The notes beneath the pieces are model-generated. The model was given only the letters and a program-made list of their open reading frames with translations, searched no databases and had not been told where the DNA came from. Below, piece after piece: positions 37,412 to 45,990 of a stretch of 64,000 nucleotides of DNA. The stretch covers positions 57,226 through 121,225 of the forward strand of contig JAQWOH010000010.1 of NCBI GenBank assembly GCA_029245955.1, in the 5' to 3' direction. Position numbers and translations under genes: made by a program. The stretch is from Fuerstiella sp. (lineage in GTDB: Bacteria > Planctomycetota > Planctomycetia > Planctomycetales > Planctomycetaceae). Positions within the stretch are counted from its first letter, which is position 1. Each line of letters starts with the position of its first letter.

Positions 37412-38641
37412 ATGAAACTTCGTAACCTCATCTGGAAAGAACTGTGGCAGCGTCCTACGTCGCTGATGACCAGTCTGGCTGCCGTTGCTCTGGGTGTCAC
37501 CGCATTAGTGGCAATTCAAAGTATCACCGTTTTTTCCGAAAAGAAGATTGCCGGAGACATGCGTTCGCTGGGAGCCAACGTACTGGTGCTGCCGCCCGGC
37601 GTCACACTACAGGATTATTATTCTGCTGACATGCACGGGCAGACCATGCCTGAGGAATATGTTACGCAGTTGGCTCTGGCTCGCATGGCGGGTGTCGAAA
37701 ACCTGGCCCCCAAACTGTGCGTTGCTGCCGAAGTCAATTCCATCCCCGTCACCCTGACGGGAATTCTTCCCCGTTCAGAGTTTGAAGCAAAGTCGGCGTG
37801 GCAGGGCATGAGCTTTCTGTCAAATCCCGTTGGCACCGATCGAGGCTGCTGCACGAAGCCGGTGACCGACACCAGTGGAGAAACCGACCTCACGTCTCTG
37901 GCAACTCAGCGAACCGTCCAGGATCTTGGCAGGAATGAGTTGATTCTGGGGGCTGATATTGCCGTGCAGCTGGGAGCTGGTGCGGGTGCTGAACTTTCAC
38001 TTCTGGGTGAGTCGTTTCAGGTGCTGACCGTGTTGCCGCCTACTGGAACGATTGATGACGGTCGCCTGTTCACTCATCTGCACAGTGTACAGCGGCTCAG
38101 CGATTCCGGACCGGTTGTAAACGTAATCGAAATCATGGCTTGCTGCGAGGATGCTGCCGGGAGTCTGATCACGGATCTGTCGCAGGAACTGCCGGACACC
38201 CGAATCGTTACGATTGCTCAGGTTGTGGAAGCTCAGGTCGCGGTGAATGGTTTGATGTCACGTCTGTCCTGGGTTTTCTTTGGCATTCTGCTGCTGGTTG
38301 CCGGTGCCAGCATTGCCAGCGTGATGTACGCCAACGTTGCTGAACGGCGACGTGAGATCGGCACATTGATGGCGCTGGGGGCAAGTCCTGGTTACGTAAC
38401 AAAGATGTTTCTGGGCAAGGCCATAATCCTGGGCATCGCAGGCGGAGGTCTCGGCTTTGTGGCTGGCACAGTTCTGGCCATGGTACTGGGGCCACAGCTT
38501 GTCGGGGTAAGTGTTCTGCCGATGCCTTATCTGTGCGGAGTTGGAGTTGCGACTGCGACCCTAATCGCTGTTGGCGCCAGTTACCTGCCAGCACGCCGCG
38601 CATCGAGACTCGACCCATGTCTGTGTTTCAACGAAGGTTAA
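37412..38641 (+). CDS. FtsX/MacB-type ABC transporter permease
   Basis: About 409 residues. One N-terminal membrane helix ([20 protein letters not shown]) is followed by a large periplasmic domain (about residues 45-270) and three C-terminal helices: [40 protein letters not shown], and [20 protein letters not shown]. The FtsX signature [18 protein letters not shown] lies between helices two and three. The periplasmic domain opens with [20 protein letters not shown], as in permeases found next to P19/Ftr-type iron-uptake and other metal-linked loci; that comparison is from memory and tentative. The ATG at 37412 with AAGGA nine bases upstream is preferred to the ATG at 37403. The ATPase gene follows after 91 bp. 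Confidence 0.85.
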   Translation: MKLRNLIWKELWQRPTSLMTSLAAVALGVTALVAIQSITVFSEKKIAGDMRSLGANVLVLPPGVTLQDYYSADMHGQTMPEEYVTQLALARMAGVENLAPKLCVAAEVNSIPVTLTGILPRSEFEAKSAWQGMSFLSNPVGTDRGCCTKPVTDTSGETDLTSLATQRTVQDLGRNELILGADIAVQLGAGAGAELSLLGESFQVLTVLPPTGTIDDGRLFTHLHSVQRLSDSGPVVNVIEIMACCEDAAGSLITDLSQELPDTRIVTIAQVVEAQVAVNGLMSRLSWVFFGILLLVAGASIASVMYANVAERRREIGTLMALGASPGYVTKMFLGKAIILGIAGGGLGFVAGTVLAMVLGPQLVGVSVLPMPYLCGVGVATATLIAVGASYLPARRASRLDPCLCFNEG

Positions 38642-38732
38642 AACGGTACGTCCGATGTACCACAGCTCGGCGGACTGTTTTTTCGGTCTTTGCAACAATC
38701 CATAGCCCATATCAGCAAAGAGGGATTCTATC

Positions 38733-39419
38733 GTGTTTCAGCTCAATAACGTCACCAAGGTCTACGAATGCCGGAGGCAGACGGTCAAGGCCCTGAACGA
38801 GACATCAGTATCCATCGGCGACAACGAATTCATAGCTGTTGTCGGTCCCAGTGGCAGTGGCAAAACAACCCTGCTGTCGCTGCTGGGGGGCATGATGGCT
38901 CCGACATCGGGCGATGTACTGTTTCGCGGCGCATCGCTTTACGATTTGTCACTCGCCGAACGTACTAAGTTGCGGTTAAGCAGTCTGGGGTTCGTCTTCC
39001 AGTCGTTCAATCTGGTACCCTGGCTGTCGGCTGTGGAAAACGTGCAGGTACCACTGAGTCTCGCTGGTGAATCAGTGGCGAGCCAGCAGCAAAGGGCTGG
39101 CGAACTGTTAAGCCGCGTAGGTCTTTCTGACCGACTCAGCCACCGACCCTCAGAGCTTAGCCAGGGCCAGCAACAGCGAGTTGCTCTGGCACGAACACTG
39201 GCGAACGATCCTCAGGTTATCCTTGCCGATGAACCAACGGGAAATCTCGATCCGGACTCCCGCGAGCAGGTCATGAACCTGCTTGCGGAATTCCACAGCG
39301 AAGGTCGCTCCATCGTTATGGTGACCCATGACCAGTTCGCGGCTCAGTATGCGCAGCGTCCACTGAATCTCGTGGACGGCACAATCGTTGATTCACGCGA
39401 CGTGTCCAGTGCTGCCTGA
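38733..39419 (+). CDS. ABC transporter ATP-binding protein (MacB/LolD type)
   Basis: A 228-residue ATPase of the MacB/LolD/FtsE group. Walker A is GPSGSGKT (residues 38-45), then the Q-loop [18 protein letters not shown] typical of this group, signature LSQGQQQR, Walker [13 protein letters not shown] and switch His in VMVTHD. It starts with GTG preceded by an AGAGGGA. It pairs with the FtsX-type permease; two copies of each would form a mechanotransmission-type complex working with a periplasmic partner, for which the thioredoxin-fold protein is a candidate. The small membrane peptide begins 21 bp after its stop. Confidence 0.93.
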   Translation: MFQLNNVTKVYECRRQTVKALNETSVSIGDNEFIAVVGPSGSGKTTLLSLLGGMMAPTSGDVLFRGASLYDLSLAERTKLRLSSLGFVFQSFNLVPWLSAVENVQVPLSLAGESVASQQQRAGELLSRVGLSDRLSHRPSELSQGQQQRVALARTLANDPQVILADEPTGNLDPDSREQVMNLLAEFHSEGRSIVMVTHDQFAAQYAQRPLNLVDGTIVDSRDVSSAA

Positions 39420-39440
39420 TTTTTGGTCAGGACAATCGCA

Positions 39441-39551
39441 ATGATGTCAGAAGTGGGTACAGTCGTATTGCTTCTGTGCGCGGCGTTGTTTCTCCGCTTG
39501 CTGACAATCGGTATAGGGTTAAGCTTTGGTGTCGTAGCGGAAGCTCTGTAA
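39441..39551 (+). CDS. 36-residue single-pass membrane peptide
   Basis: A very short ORF with AGGA eight bases before ATG. The product is almost one hydrophobic helix (GTVVLLLCAALFLRLLTIGI) with a single Arg, then GLSFGVVAEAL. It starts 21 bp after the ABC ATPase stop, and a 13-bp hairpin begins 5 bp after its own stop, so it is the last gene of the transporter cluster. Good ribosome site, membrane-helix composition and placement before the terminator argue that it is real. Possibly an accessory subunit of the transporter. No family recognised. Confidence 0.6.
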   Translation: MMSEVGTVVLLLCAALFLRLLTIGIGLSFGVVAEAL

Positions 39552-39556
39552 CGGAA

Positions 39557-39592
39557 CGAAAGCGGCCTGTGCACAATGTCAGGCCGCTTTCG
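39557..39592 (+). terminator. 13-bp perfect hairpin closing the ABC cluster
   Basis: CGAAAGCGGCCTG (39557-39569) pairs perfectly with CAGGCCGCTTTCG (39580-39592) around a ten-base loop, 5 bp after the small ORF stop. No T-run follows on the plus strand, but the stem is the strongest in the window. It may also serve the convergent gene at 39698. Confidence 0.75.
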
Positions 39593-39697
39593 CATCTGTT
39601 GCGGTGTTCAACTCAACTCTGTCTGTCACAGCGACCGACGGGAACAGCATCTGTGTTTTTGAGCGTGAGCGATGGACGGATCGCCGACCGTCCTGCA

Positions 39698-40529
39698 TTA
39701 TGGGAAAGATGGAGCTGGCGCGACGGCCAGTGGAGTCGGCGCCGGTTCCTGCAGCCCGCCCGGAACAGGAGCCTGCTCGCCGCCGGTCGGGTGAACTCCG
39801 ACGTCCTTCATCAGGTGATGCAGAGTCGATTCTATCATGTCCATTTTCGAAAGAATTCCGAGCTGACCGATCTGACGTTGGTGGCGGTGGCGTGACCAGA
39901 CTCGAACGTTTTCCTGTACATTATGGAACAATTTGTCCATGCTGTTCAGCTTCGCTCGAATCGCATAGCGGTCATTCGCGTGTTCGGCGTCGTGAATGAA
40001 CTTAGTGACCAGCATCAACTGGTATCCTTCGTTATACGTTTCACGAAAGCCGTGGTTGCGGGAATAGTTACAGTGCAGGTCCAGGCAGAACTCGTTGGTT
40101 AGTTCTTCAAGGCAACTGGTAATATCGTCTGCGTGTGAAAAACTGCCAGACTGAATCTGGACGCGTTGCTGAGCGGCCTGGTTGACAGATGCCGTTTGAG
40201 CTGTGTATTAAAAGTTACTACTGTGCAGATGGTACGTCCCATGATGATTCGAATGATCAGTATGGGAGACGATGTATGTGGAAGTTCGATGCACCACGTC
40301 GTGATGATAATTACCGCTCACGTGACCGTCAGAATCTCTGATTACGTGGTGGTGATCAACGTGGTACCCTGGGCCGCAGTGGTTGCTGTGTGAACTGCGG
40401 CTACTAAGATGCCCCTGAACACTCTGTTGATCTGTCTGCTGTAGCGATGTAGCGATGCCGAGGCATCCTGAGAGGTCGCGCTACCGGCAATCCTGCCAGC
40501 ACCATGAGTGTGAATCGAGAAGTATTCAT
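39698..40529 (-). pseudogene. Broken gene for a His-rich secreted protein
   Basis: An ATG at 40529 with AAGGA nine bases upstream opens a signal peptide (MNTSRFTLMVLAGLPVA). That frame stops after 41 codons, but a second frame starting in the signal region (about 40480) continues as a His-rich protein (SNHCGPGYHVDHHHV, HTDHSNHHGTYHLHSSNF). This frame hits an in-frame TAA at 40208-40210, where CAA would fit. It then goes on without interruption as SVNQAAQQRVQIQSGSFSHA, DITSCLEELTNEFCLDLHCN, and a Pro-rich end at 39698. Restored length is about 277 residues. One frameshift plus one nonsense change mark it as a pseudogene. The family is not recognised; the His-rich part suggests metal binding. 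Confidence 0.7.
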
Positions 40530-40774
40530 TGTGAGTGTCCTTCCGTCTTGGAATGTTGCATCCCTGAGTTTGTGGACTGCCGCTCCCCAGCAGGGTTCCG
40601 TGGGCTGAGTTGACAGCAGTTCAACGTAAATGCACCGGCTGTGCCAAATTGTCTCACAAGCAATCCCAACGAATCTAAGGGCCGGACTGATTATGGGCCA
40701 ATGACAGTCTGTCGCTGCATTGGAACGCGTGTTGTCAGTCCGGTGGCGTTCAGTCTGCCTGTGGTCATCTTGGA

Positions 40775-40981
40775 TCAGTCGACGTCAGAGTCAGGTCCTC
40801 CGAGGTCAGAGTCAGGTCCTCCGACGTGTGCTAATTGCTGCTGAGTATTGCGGGGCAAGTTGAGGTTTTTGCGCTCCAAACTCAGATCACCCTGAAGTAG
40901 GACGGCGTTTCCATACGCGTATCGCACCGATCCGTAGCGAATCGCGTCATCGTTCCCCAGCAGGATTGCTGCCCGAAGCGG
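40775..40981 (-). pseudogene. Protein-like fragment without a start codon
   Basis: A minus-strand frame open for 68 codons between a TAG (40982-40984) and a TGA (40775-40777). It reads as believable protein (ILLGNDDAIRYGSVRYAYGN, VLLQGDLSLERKNLNLP) and ends in a duplicated GGPDSD tail. There is no ATG in it and no clear ribosome site. Either it is the C-terminal remnant of a gene truncated upstream or a small gene using a rare start. The family is not recognised. Confidence 0.4.
40784..40824. repeat. Tandem 21-bp repeat, two copies
   Basis: GTCAGAGTCAGGTCCTCCGA occurs at 40784-40803 and again at 40805-40824. On the minus strand it encodes the repeated GGPDSD of the fragment at 40775. Confidence 0.85.
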
Positions 40982-41089
40982 CTACACCTACTCGCGACAT
41001 TGGCTGCAGCGTTTTACGCTGAATTGTGGTCGCGAAGAGCGTTCTTTGATCCCGGTTTCGTTACACCTGCGTGACAGTGTCGTATGCCT

Positions 41090-42037
41090 CTAGTCAAACA
41101 GGTAGCTTACCGACTCATTCCGATGCACACGACGGATGGCTTCGCCAAGCAATGGCGCGACGCTGACGGTAGTAAGATTCTGCAGTTTCGGATTGGATGC
41201 ATGGGGGCAGGTGTTTGCAACAACGATTCCGTCAATTTCAGACTGGTTCAACCGGTCAACTGCCGGACCGCAGAACACCCCGTGTGTGGCACTGACGTAG
41301 ACACGACGAGCACCATGTTCCCGTGCAACCTTTACCGCACCGCAAATCGACCCCGCTGTCGTAATCATATCGTCAAAGATCAACGCAGTCTTGCCCTCGA
41401 TGGGGCCACCGATCAGATTGGCCTGCTTCGTCTCCAGGGCGTTCGCTCGACGCTTATCAACGATCGCCAGCGATCCTCCAAGATTCTCCTGATGATGCAG
41501 GCTGCGTTTAATGCTGCCCTCGTCAGGGCTGACAATAACCAGTTCGCTCTGCGGTATGGCCAATGATTTGAAGTGAATGTCCAGAATTGGTGCGGCGTAC
41601 AGATGGTCCACCGGGACATCAAAGAACCCCTGGATCTGAGCGGCATGCAGATCCATTGTCAAAACCCGATGGGCACCCGCCTGCACGATCAGATTTGCAA
41701 CCAGCTTTGAGGTAATCGGCACGCGTCCGGAATCCTTGCGGTCCTGACGTGCGTAGCCGAAATAGGGAATTACGGCCGTGATTCTGGCAGCGCTGGCTCG
41801 GCGGCAAGCGTCGATCAGAATCAGTAATTCCATCAGATTGTCATTGACCGGCGGTGACGTTGCCTGGCATATAAAAACGTCACAGCCGCGAATGTTCTGA
41901 TTCAATTTGATGCTGATTTCGCCGTCCGGAAAATCAGACACATCCACGTGCCCCAGTCCAATGCCAAGATATTCGGCGATCTCCAAAGCGAGAGCTGGAT
42001 TTCCTCGCCCGCTGAGTATCGTCAGGCGTTCATACAT
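41090..42037 (-). CDS. prs: Ribose-phosphate pyrophosphokinase (PRPP synthetase)
   Basis: Makes phosphoribosyl pyrophosphate from ribose 5-phosphate and ATP for nucleotide, His and Trp synthesis; cytoplasmic hexamer. At 315 residues it is the standard bacterial class I length. Features: LTILSGRGNPALALEIAEYL, VSDFPDGEI, the ATP loop RQDRKDSGRVPITSKLV, the flexible-loop region VSPDEGSIKR (SPDxGxxKR), KRR after VDK, and the PRPP-binding LIFDDMITTAGS. The C-terminus has the expected VSVAPLLGEAIRRVH. It is the last gene of a six-gene same-strand run, 232 bp after surE. Confidence 0.97.
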   Translation of the reverse strand: MYERLTILSGRGNPALALEIAEYLGIGLGHVDVSDFPDGEISIKLNQNIRGCDVFICQATSPPVNDNLMELLILIDACRRASAARITAVIPYFGYARQDRKDSGRVPITSKLVANLIVQAGAHRVLTMDLHAAQIQGFFDVPVDHLYAAPILDIHFKSLAIPQSELVIVSPDEGSIKRSLHHQENLGGSLAIVDKRRANALETKQANLIGGPIEGKTALIFDDMITTAGSICGAVKVAREHGARRVYVSATHGVFCGPAVDRLNQSEIDGIVVANTCPHASNPKLQNLTTVSVAPLLGEAIRRVHRNESVSYLFD

Positions 42038-42269
42038 TTTTGAAAACGCCTCCCGGCTGAAAAACGCTTAAACGCCACAGCTCCCTTCAAGCGTGCGTCT
42101 CAGACCATACGAGCAACACTCGAACCCGAGTATTCCCACAGCAGGATCGTTGAACTTGAATGGAGATCGAAGTGTCTTCGGTCCCCGAGCTGACCACTAT
42201 CGTTCCGGTCAATGCTGACGAACATCGCCCACAGAGTCAATCCACGTAAGTGGCGAGGCCTGTATAATA

Positions 42270-43031
42270 TCAGGACTTTGGGGTTTTTGGGTGTGGCGCC
42301 GTCGTGCACAGATCGATCGGAGTGGCAGTAATCTGACCGGCAAACAGCCGGGTAACATCACATTCACCACTCTTGCCGCGGGCCCGAAAGTCTCCTGCAT
42401 ATTCCATAATCGTGATGTTTTCATCACTGCCGTGCGGCTGAGTTCGAAATTCGATGTTGTGCGACAGAACGCCCTGCGGGGCAAAGGTGATGCTGTCCGG
42501 GTGCTGGTCGTCGTCGATTGCCGGGAAGTTGACATTCCAGAAGCAACCCGATTGCAGCCTGTTATCTTCTGAGATCAGTTTACGAACGACGGCCGTCACG
42601 TGTCCCGTAAGGTTCTGCCAGTTAATCGAAACACCTGGTTGCAGATATCTGGAAACAGCCATCGCGGGCACACCCAGAATCGCGGATTCACGTGCAGCCG
42701 CGGCCGTTCCCGAGTAAAACAGATCGACTCCGAGGTTGGCTCCGGTATTTATGCCTGCAATGACGAAGTCCGGCTGATCCACTCCCGGTGCACAGAGTCC
42801 GATGCGAACGCAATCTGCAGGAGAGGAATCGACAATCTCAATCTCTCCAAACGGAGGCACCGTCCGACGTTCCACCTGGATTGGCGAGTGTGTATTGACG
42901 GCATGCCCCTTGGCACTGTGGCATACCGCCGGTGCGACCACCCGGACTTCGCCCAGGGGCCTGAGCGCGTCGTGCAGTGCGGCGAGGCCCGGACCGTCGA
43001 AACCGTCGTCGTTCGTAATCAGGAACTTCAT
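42270..43031 (-). CDS. surE: 5'/3'-nucleotidase SurE
   Basis: A 253-residue metal-dependent survival protein, a nucleoside monophosphatase. The N-terminal MKFLITNDDGFDGPGLAALH has the metal-binding Asp-Asp. VVAPAVCHSAKGHAV and IAGINTGANLGVDLFYSGT supply the Ser and Asn ligands in the usual order, followed by AAARESAILGVPAMAVS. Its ATG is only 8 bp after the stop of the cytochrome-WD40 gene, so translation coupling in one transcript is likely. That is an unusual neighbour for this housekeeping enzyme. Confidence 0.95.
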   Translation of the reverse strand: MKFLITNDDGFDGPGLAALHDALRPLGEVRVVAPAVCHSAKGHAVNTHSPIQVERRTVPPFGEIEIVDSSPADCVRIGLCAPGVDQPDFVIAGINTGANLGVDLFYSGTAAAARESAILGVPAMAVSRYLQPGVSINWQNLTGHVTAVVRKLISEDNRLQSGCFWNVNFPAIDDDQHPDSITFAPQGVLSHNIEFRTQPHGSDENITIMEYAGDFRARGKSGECDVTRLFAGQITATPIDLCTTAPHPKTPKS

Positions 43032-43039
43032 CAGGGAAC

Positions 43040-45742
43040 TTAATTTGCGGCAGCCTGCGTAATCAGCAGTTGTGGCCGCAGTTGTTCCTTGCGTGCATCG
43101 ACAACAGCTTTCGCCTTGCCCAGCTCAGCTTCTGCCGCCTCAAGTTTCGCCTTCGCCGCTGTCGCCTGCTGTGCGATCGGCGCCGCTTCAGCGGCCAGCT
43201 TTTTCATCACCTCCTGATCAGCCGCCATTTCCTTTTGCGTGTTCGCGATTGTCACATTCACAGCCGACAGAGCCGTGGTTGTGTTCTGCATTTGTTTTGT
43301 GACAGCTGTCAGCTTTGTTTTCAGTGTCGCCAGTCCCGTGACACGGGCAGCAGCCAGTTTTTCAAGCAAAGCTGCGGAACTCTTGATTTCGGCATCTGCA
43401 GGCAGTGTTTTCGACGCTGCCTTAATCTGAGCCACCGCTGCCTGCAGCATTGGGACGGCCTTGCCGATGGTGGCGACCTGAGCGTTTACAGCTGCCTGTT
43501 CCTTTTTGTAGTTTGTAATGGAAGCAGTCATCTCAGCCACCTTTTTCTGCGAATCAGCGAGAAGCTGTGTCTTCGTCTGAACCATTTTTTGAGTTGTTGC
43601 AAGCTGCTGGTTCTTTTTATTCAGAACTGCGTCAGCTTCAAGTGAGGCCAGCTGAATCGTTTCTTTTTCCGTTTGCTTCTGACGCAGAACCTTCAATTCG
43701 TCCCGCAGCGCCAGATACTGATTCCATCGAGCGACTTCAGCGACTGCCTTGTTCACAACATCCTGTGCCGCGTTCAACTGAGTCTGTGCCGCAGCGAGTT
43801 TTTCGTCAAATGGTTTCAAGGCAGCGACCTGCTTATCCATGTTTGTCTTTTGAGCTGCCACCTGTTTTCCGTCGGTATCGATCTGTTTCTTAGTGGCTGC
43901 GATTGTCTGAGTGTATTTGGTGACCTCTGCCACGATCGCCTTCAGCCCCGCATCGGTTTGCTGCATCTGGGTGGATCGAAGAGCGGCCTGAGCTTTGAGT
44001 TGTTCAACAACCTTCTTCAGTTCCGCATCATCCTTCATCAGATCTGATGCCATTGCCGCTTTGGCAACGGCAGCCGTGAGTTCGGGAACCGCCTTTTGCA
44101 GTGCCGTCAGTTTTGTTTGCGTGTCTGTCTGCTTTTTCTGACTGGCAACCAGCTGCCCTTCCTGAGTTTTCAGCGACGCCTGCCGGTCAGCAAGAGTCTT
44201 CTGACTGGCTGCGTATGCAACTTTGGCTGCTTCGATCTTTTGGACCTGTCCGTTCTTTGCTGCGGTTGCCGCATCAAGTGCTTTACGAACCTCGGCAAGT
44301 TTCTGATTAACCGGTGCTACCTGGGCTTCTGCCTGCTGTAATCGAGCAGTCAGCATTGGTGGGTTCGTCGTAAGATTACCGAGACGAGCACCGTCAGCCC
44401 CATTCCAGACGCGAATTTCCCCTGTCCAGTCACCGGCAATCACTCGATCTGTTTCATCGCAGTGCGAGACCTGCAGGGCCAGGTCTGTGAAGGCTTCGAA
44501 TGCACGAAGCTGCTTTCCATTCTGGTCCCAGATCTTGGTAACCTTGTCACGTCCACACGATACCACCCGGCCGTCTCGACAGAATTCCATCGACTGGGTG
44601 CCTCCGCCGTGAGCATTCCACGACTTGATGTTACCGCCGTTTTCCATTTCCCACAGCTTGATACTGGCGTCCGTGCTCGCAGAGGCCAGCACATTGCTGT
44701 CGATACGCCAGGAAACATCGTTGACAGCGCCTTTGTGACCATTCAGCGTGAGGTACTGGCGTCCGGTGTACGATTCCCATACGTGCAGCCCGCCAGCGCG
44801 GTCCGCCGTGGCCAGCAGCACGCTATCCGGACTGAACTCCAGCGAGTAGATCCAGTCTGTATGTTTGACAATTTCGTAAGCCAGATCACCGGTGGCCGTG
44901 CTGTAGACGCGAACGACCTTTCCCGGACCACCAACGGCCACCATAGACTGGTCAGCACTGATATCTGCAGCAAGCACTTCATCAAGTTCGTCTCCGACCT
45001 CCATGATGCGTTCTCCGGTTCTAACGTCCCAGACAACCGCCAGCCCCTTCGAGGCGCCGCGTCCGCCACCTGCCAGCAACAGGGCTCCGTTGCGGCTGAA
45101 CTTGAGTACTCGCGCCTGTCCCTCCGGAAACGGCAGTACTCCCAATGGTCGCAGAGTGCCACTGCTGTACAGGACGACCTGCTTCTGCCCGGCGACCGCA
45201 ACAAGATTCGCCCACGGACTGGTGGCAATGGCGGAAACGGCGGTTGTGGCTGCAGTGTGCACAATTGGTTCAAGACCCAGAACGTCCGGTAGTGGGGCTG
45301 GGCCTTCGGGGCGGGCGCCAGCGGACACATCAACGCTCAGGCTGACCTTGGGTTTCTTTGGCAGCATCACTTTGCTGGAAGACGTTTCCGGCGCACCGGC
45401 TTCGATCCACGCGCGAACCGTCTGAAGCATTTCTTCAGGCAGCTTGTCTGACTTCGGTGGCATATACGGCTCTGTGTCATGATTTATAACCATGAACAGA
45501 TAGCTGTCGTCCGGGCTGCCTGGCTCGATGGCGGCGCCGGAGGCCCCGCCCTGCATCATCGCTGTGAAGTTGGACAGATCCAGATCCGCTGTCTTCTTGT
45601 TTGTATTGTGACAACTGAAACACTTCTGACGAAAAATGGGTTTCACATGATCTTCGAAGTTAACCTTCTGCTGAGCCTGGGCGGACAGAGGAATGCTGCA
45701 CAGGAGAACAGCAACGAAGAATTGTGAGGTGGGAAGGTTCAT
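43040..45742 (-). CDS. Cytochrome c / WD40 propeller / coiled-coil secreted protein
   Basis: A 900-residue three-part protein. After a signal peptide (QFFVAVLLCSIPLSAQAQ) comes a planctomycete-type cytochrome domain with CFSCHNTNKKTADLDLS and MPPKSDKLPEEM. WD40 repeats fill about residues 170-455 (LKFSRNGALLLAGGGRG, LEFSPDSVLLATADRAGGL, VSWRIDSNVLASASTDASIK). The last 430 residues are an Ala/Lys/Gln-rich coiled coil (RLQQAEAQVAPVNQKLAEVR) ending near QLLITQAAAN. The ATG has GGAG seven bases upstream. It is the fourth gene of the minus-strand cluster and is followed within 8 bp by surE. A periplasmic redox scaffold is plausible; function unproven. Confidence 0.88.
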   Translation of the reverse strand: MNLPTSQFFVAVLLCSIPLSAQAQQKVNFEDHVKPIFRQKCFSCHNTNKKTADLDLSNFTAMMQGGASGAAIEPGSPDDSYLFMVINHDTEPYMPPKSDKLPEEMLQTVRAWIEAGAPETSSSKVMLPKKPKVSLSVDVSAGARPEGPAPLPDVLGLEPIVHTAATTAVSAIATSPWANLVAVAGQKQVVLYSSGTLRPLGVLPFPEGQARVLKFSRNGALLLAGGGRGASKGLAVVWDVRTGERIMEVGDELDEVLAADISADQSMVAVGGPGKVVRVYSTATGDLAYEIVKHTDWIYSLEFSPDSVLLATADRAGGLHVWESYTGRQYLTLNGHKGAVNDVSWRIDSNVLASASTDASIKLWEMENGGNIKSWNAHGGGTQSMEFCRDGRVVSCGRDKVTKIWDQNGKQLRAFEAFTDLALQVSHCDETDRVIAGDWTGEIRVWNGADGARLGNLTTNPPMLTARLQQAEAQVAPVNQKLAEVRKALDAATAAKNGQVQKIEAAKVAYAASQKTLADRQASLKTQEGQLVASQKKQTDTQTKLTALQKAVPELTAAVAKAAMASDLMKDDAELKKVVEQLKAQAALRSTQMQQTDAGLKAIVAEVTKYTQTIAATKKQIDTDGKQVAAQKTNMDKQVAALKPFDEKLAAAQTQLNAAQDVVNKAVAEVARWNQYLALRDELKVLRQKQTEKETIQLASLEADAVLNKKNQQLATTQKMVQTKTQLLADSQKKVAEMTASITNYKKEQAAVNAQVATIGKAVPMLQAAVAQIKAASKTLPADAEIKSSAALLEKLAAARVTGLATLKTKLTAVTKQMQNTTTALSAVNVTIANTQKEMAADQEVMKKLAAEAAPIAQQATAAKAKLEAAEAELGKAKAVVDARKEQLRPQLLITQAAAN

Positions 45743-45990
45743 TTTGCGGCTCCGTTAGGACAGCAAGCGCGGCCGGGTCTGCCAGTGGAAACGCCGCTAC
45801 TTCCAGCGCGGCAGCGTTTTGTCAGTTTCTACAGATTTCTTGATCGTCAAACAGGCACTGACCGGCGAAGTTTGCCGGAGCAGCGCGTTATAACCGGTTC
45901 AGTTGGGCGGAACTACCTAACCCGCAGTAACTGGGTGCGGCAGCAACCTGCCGGTGTCGCCGGGCGCGCGTCAAACAGCAGGTCTCATAA

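Noticed and set aside
40861..41083. Possible tRNA or small RNA next to prs
   Set aside because: No T-arm consensus and no cloverleaf could be drawn on either strand.
44462..45292. 276-codon plus-strand frame opposite the WD40 gene
   Set aside because: Shadow of the propeller repeats; no start signal and no recognisable domain.
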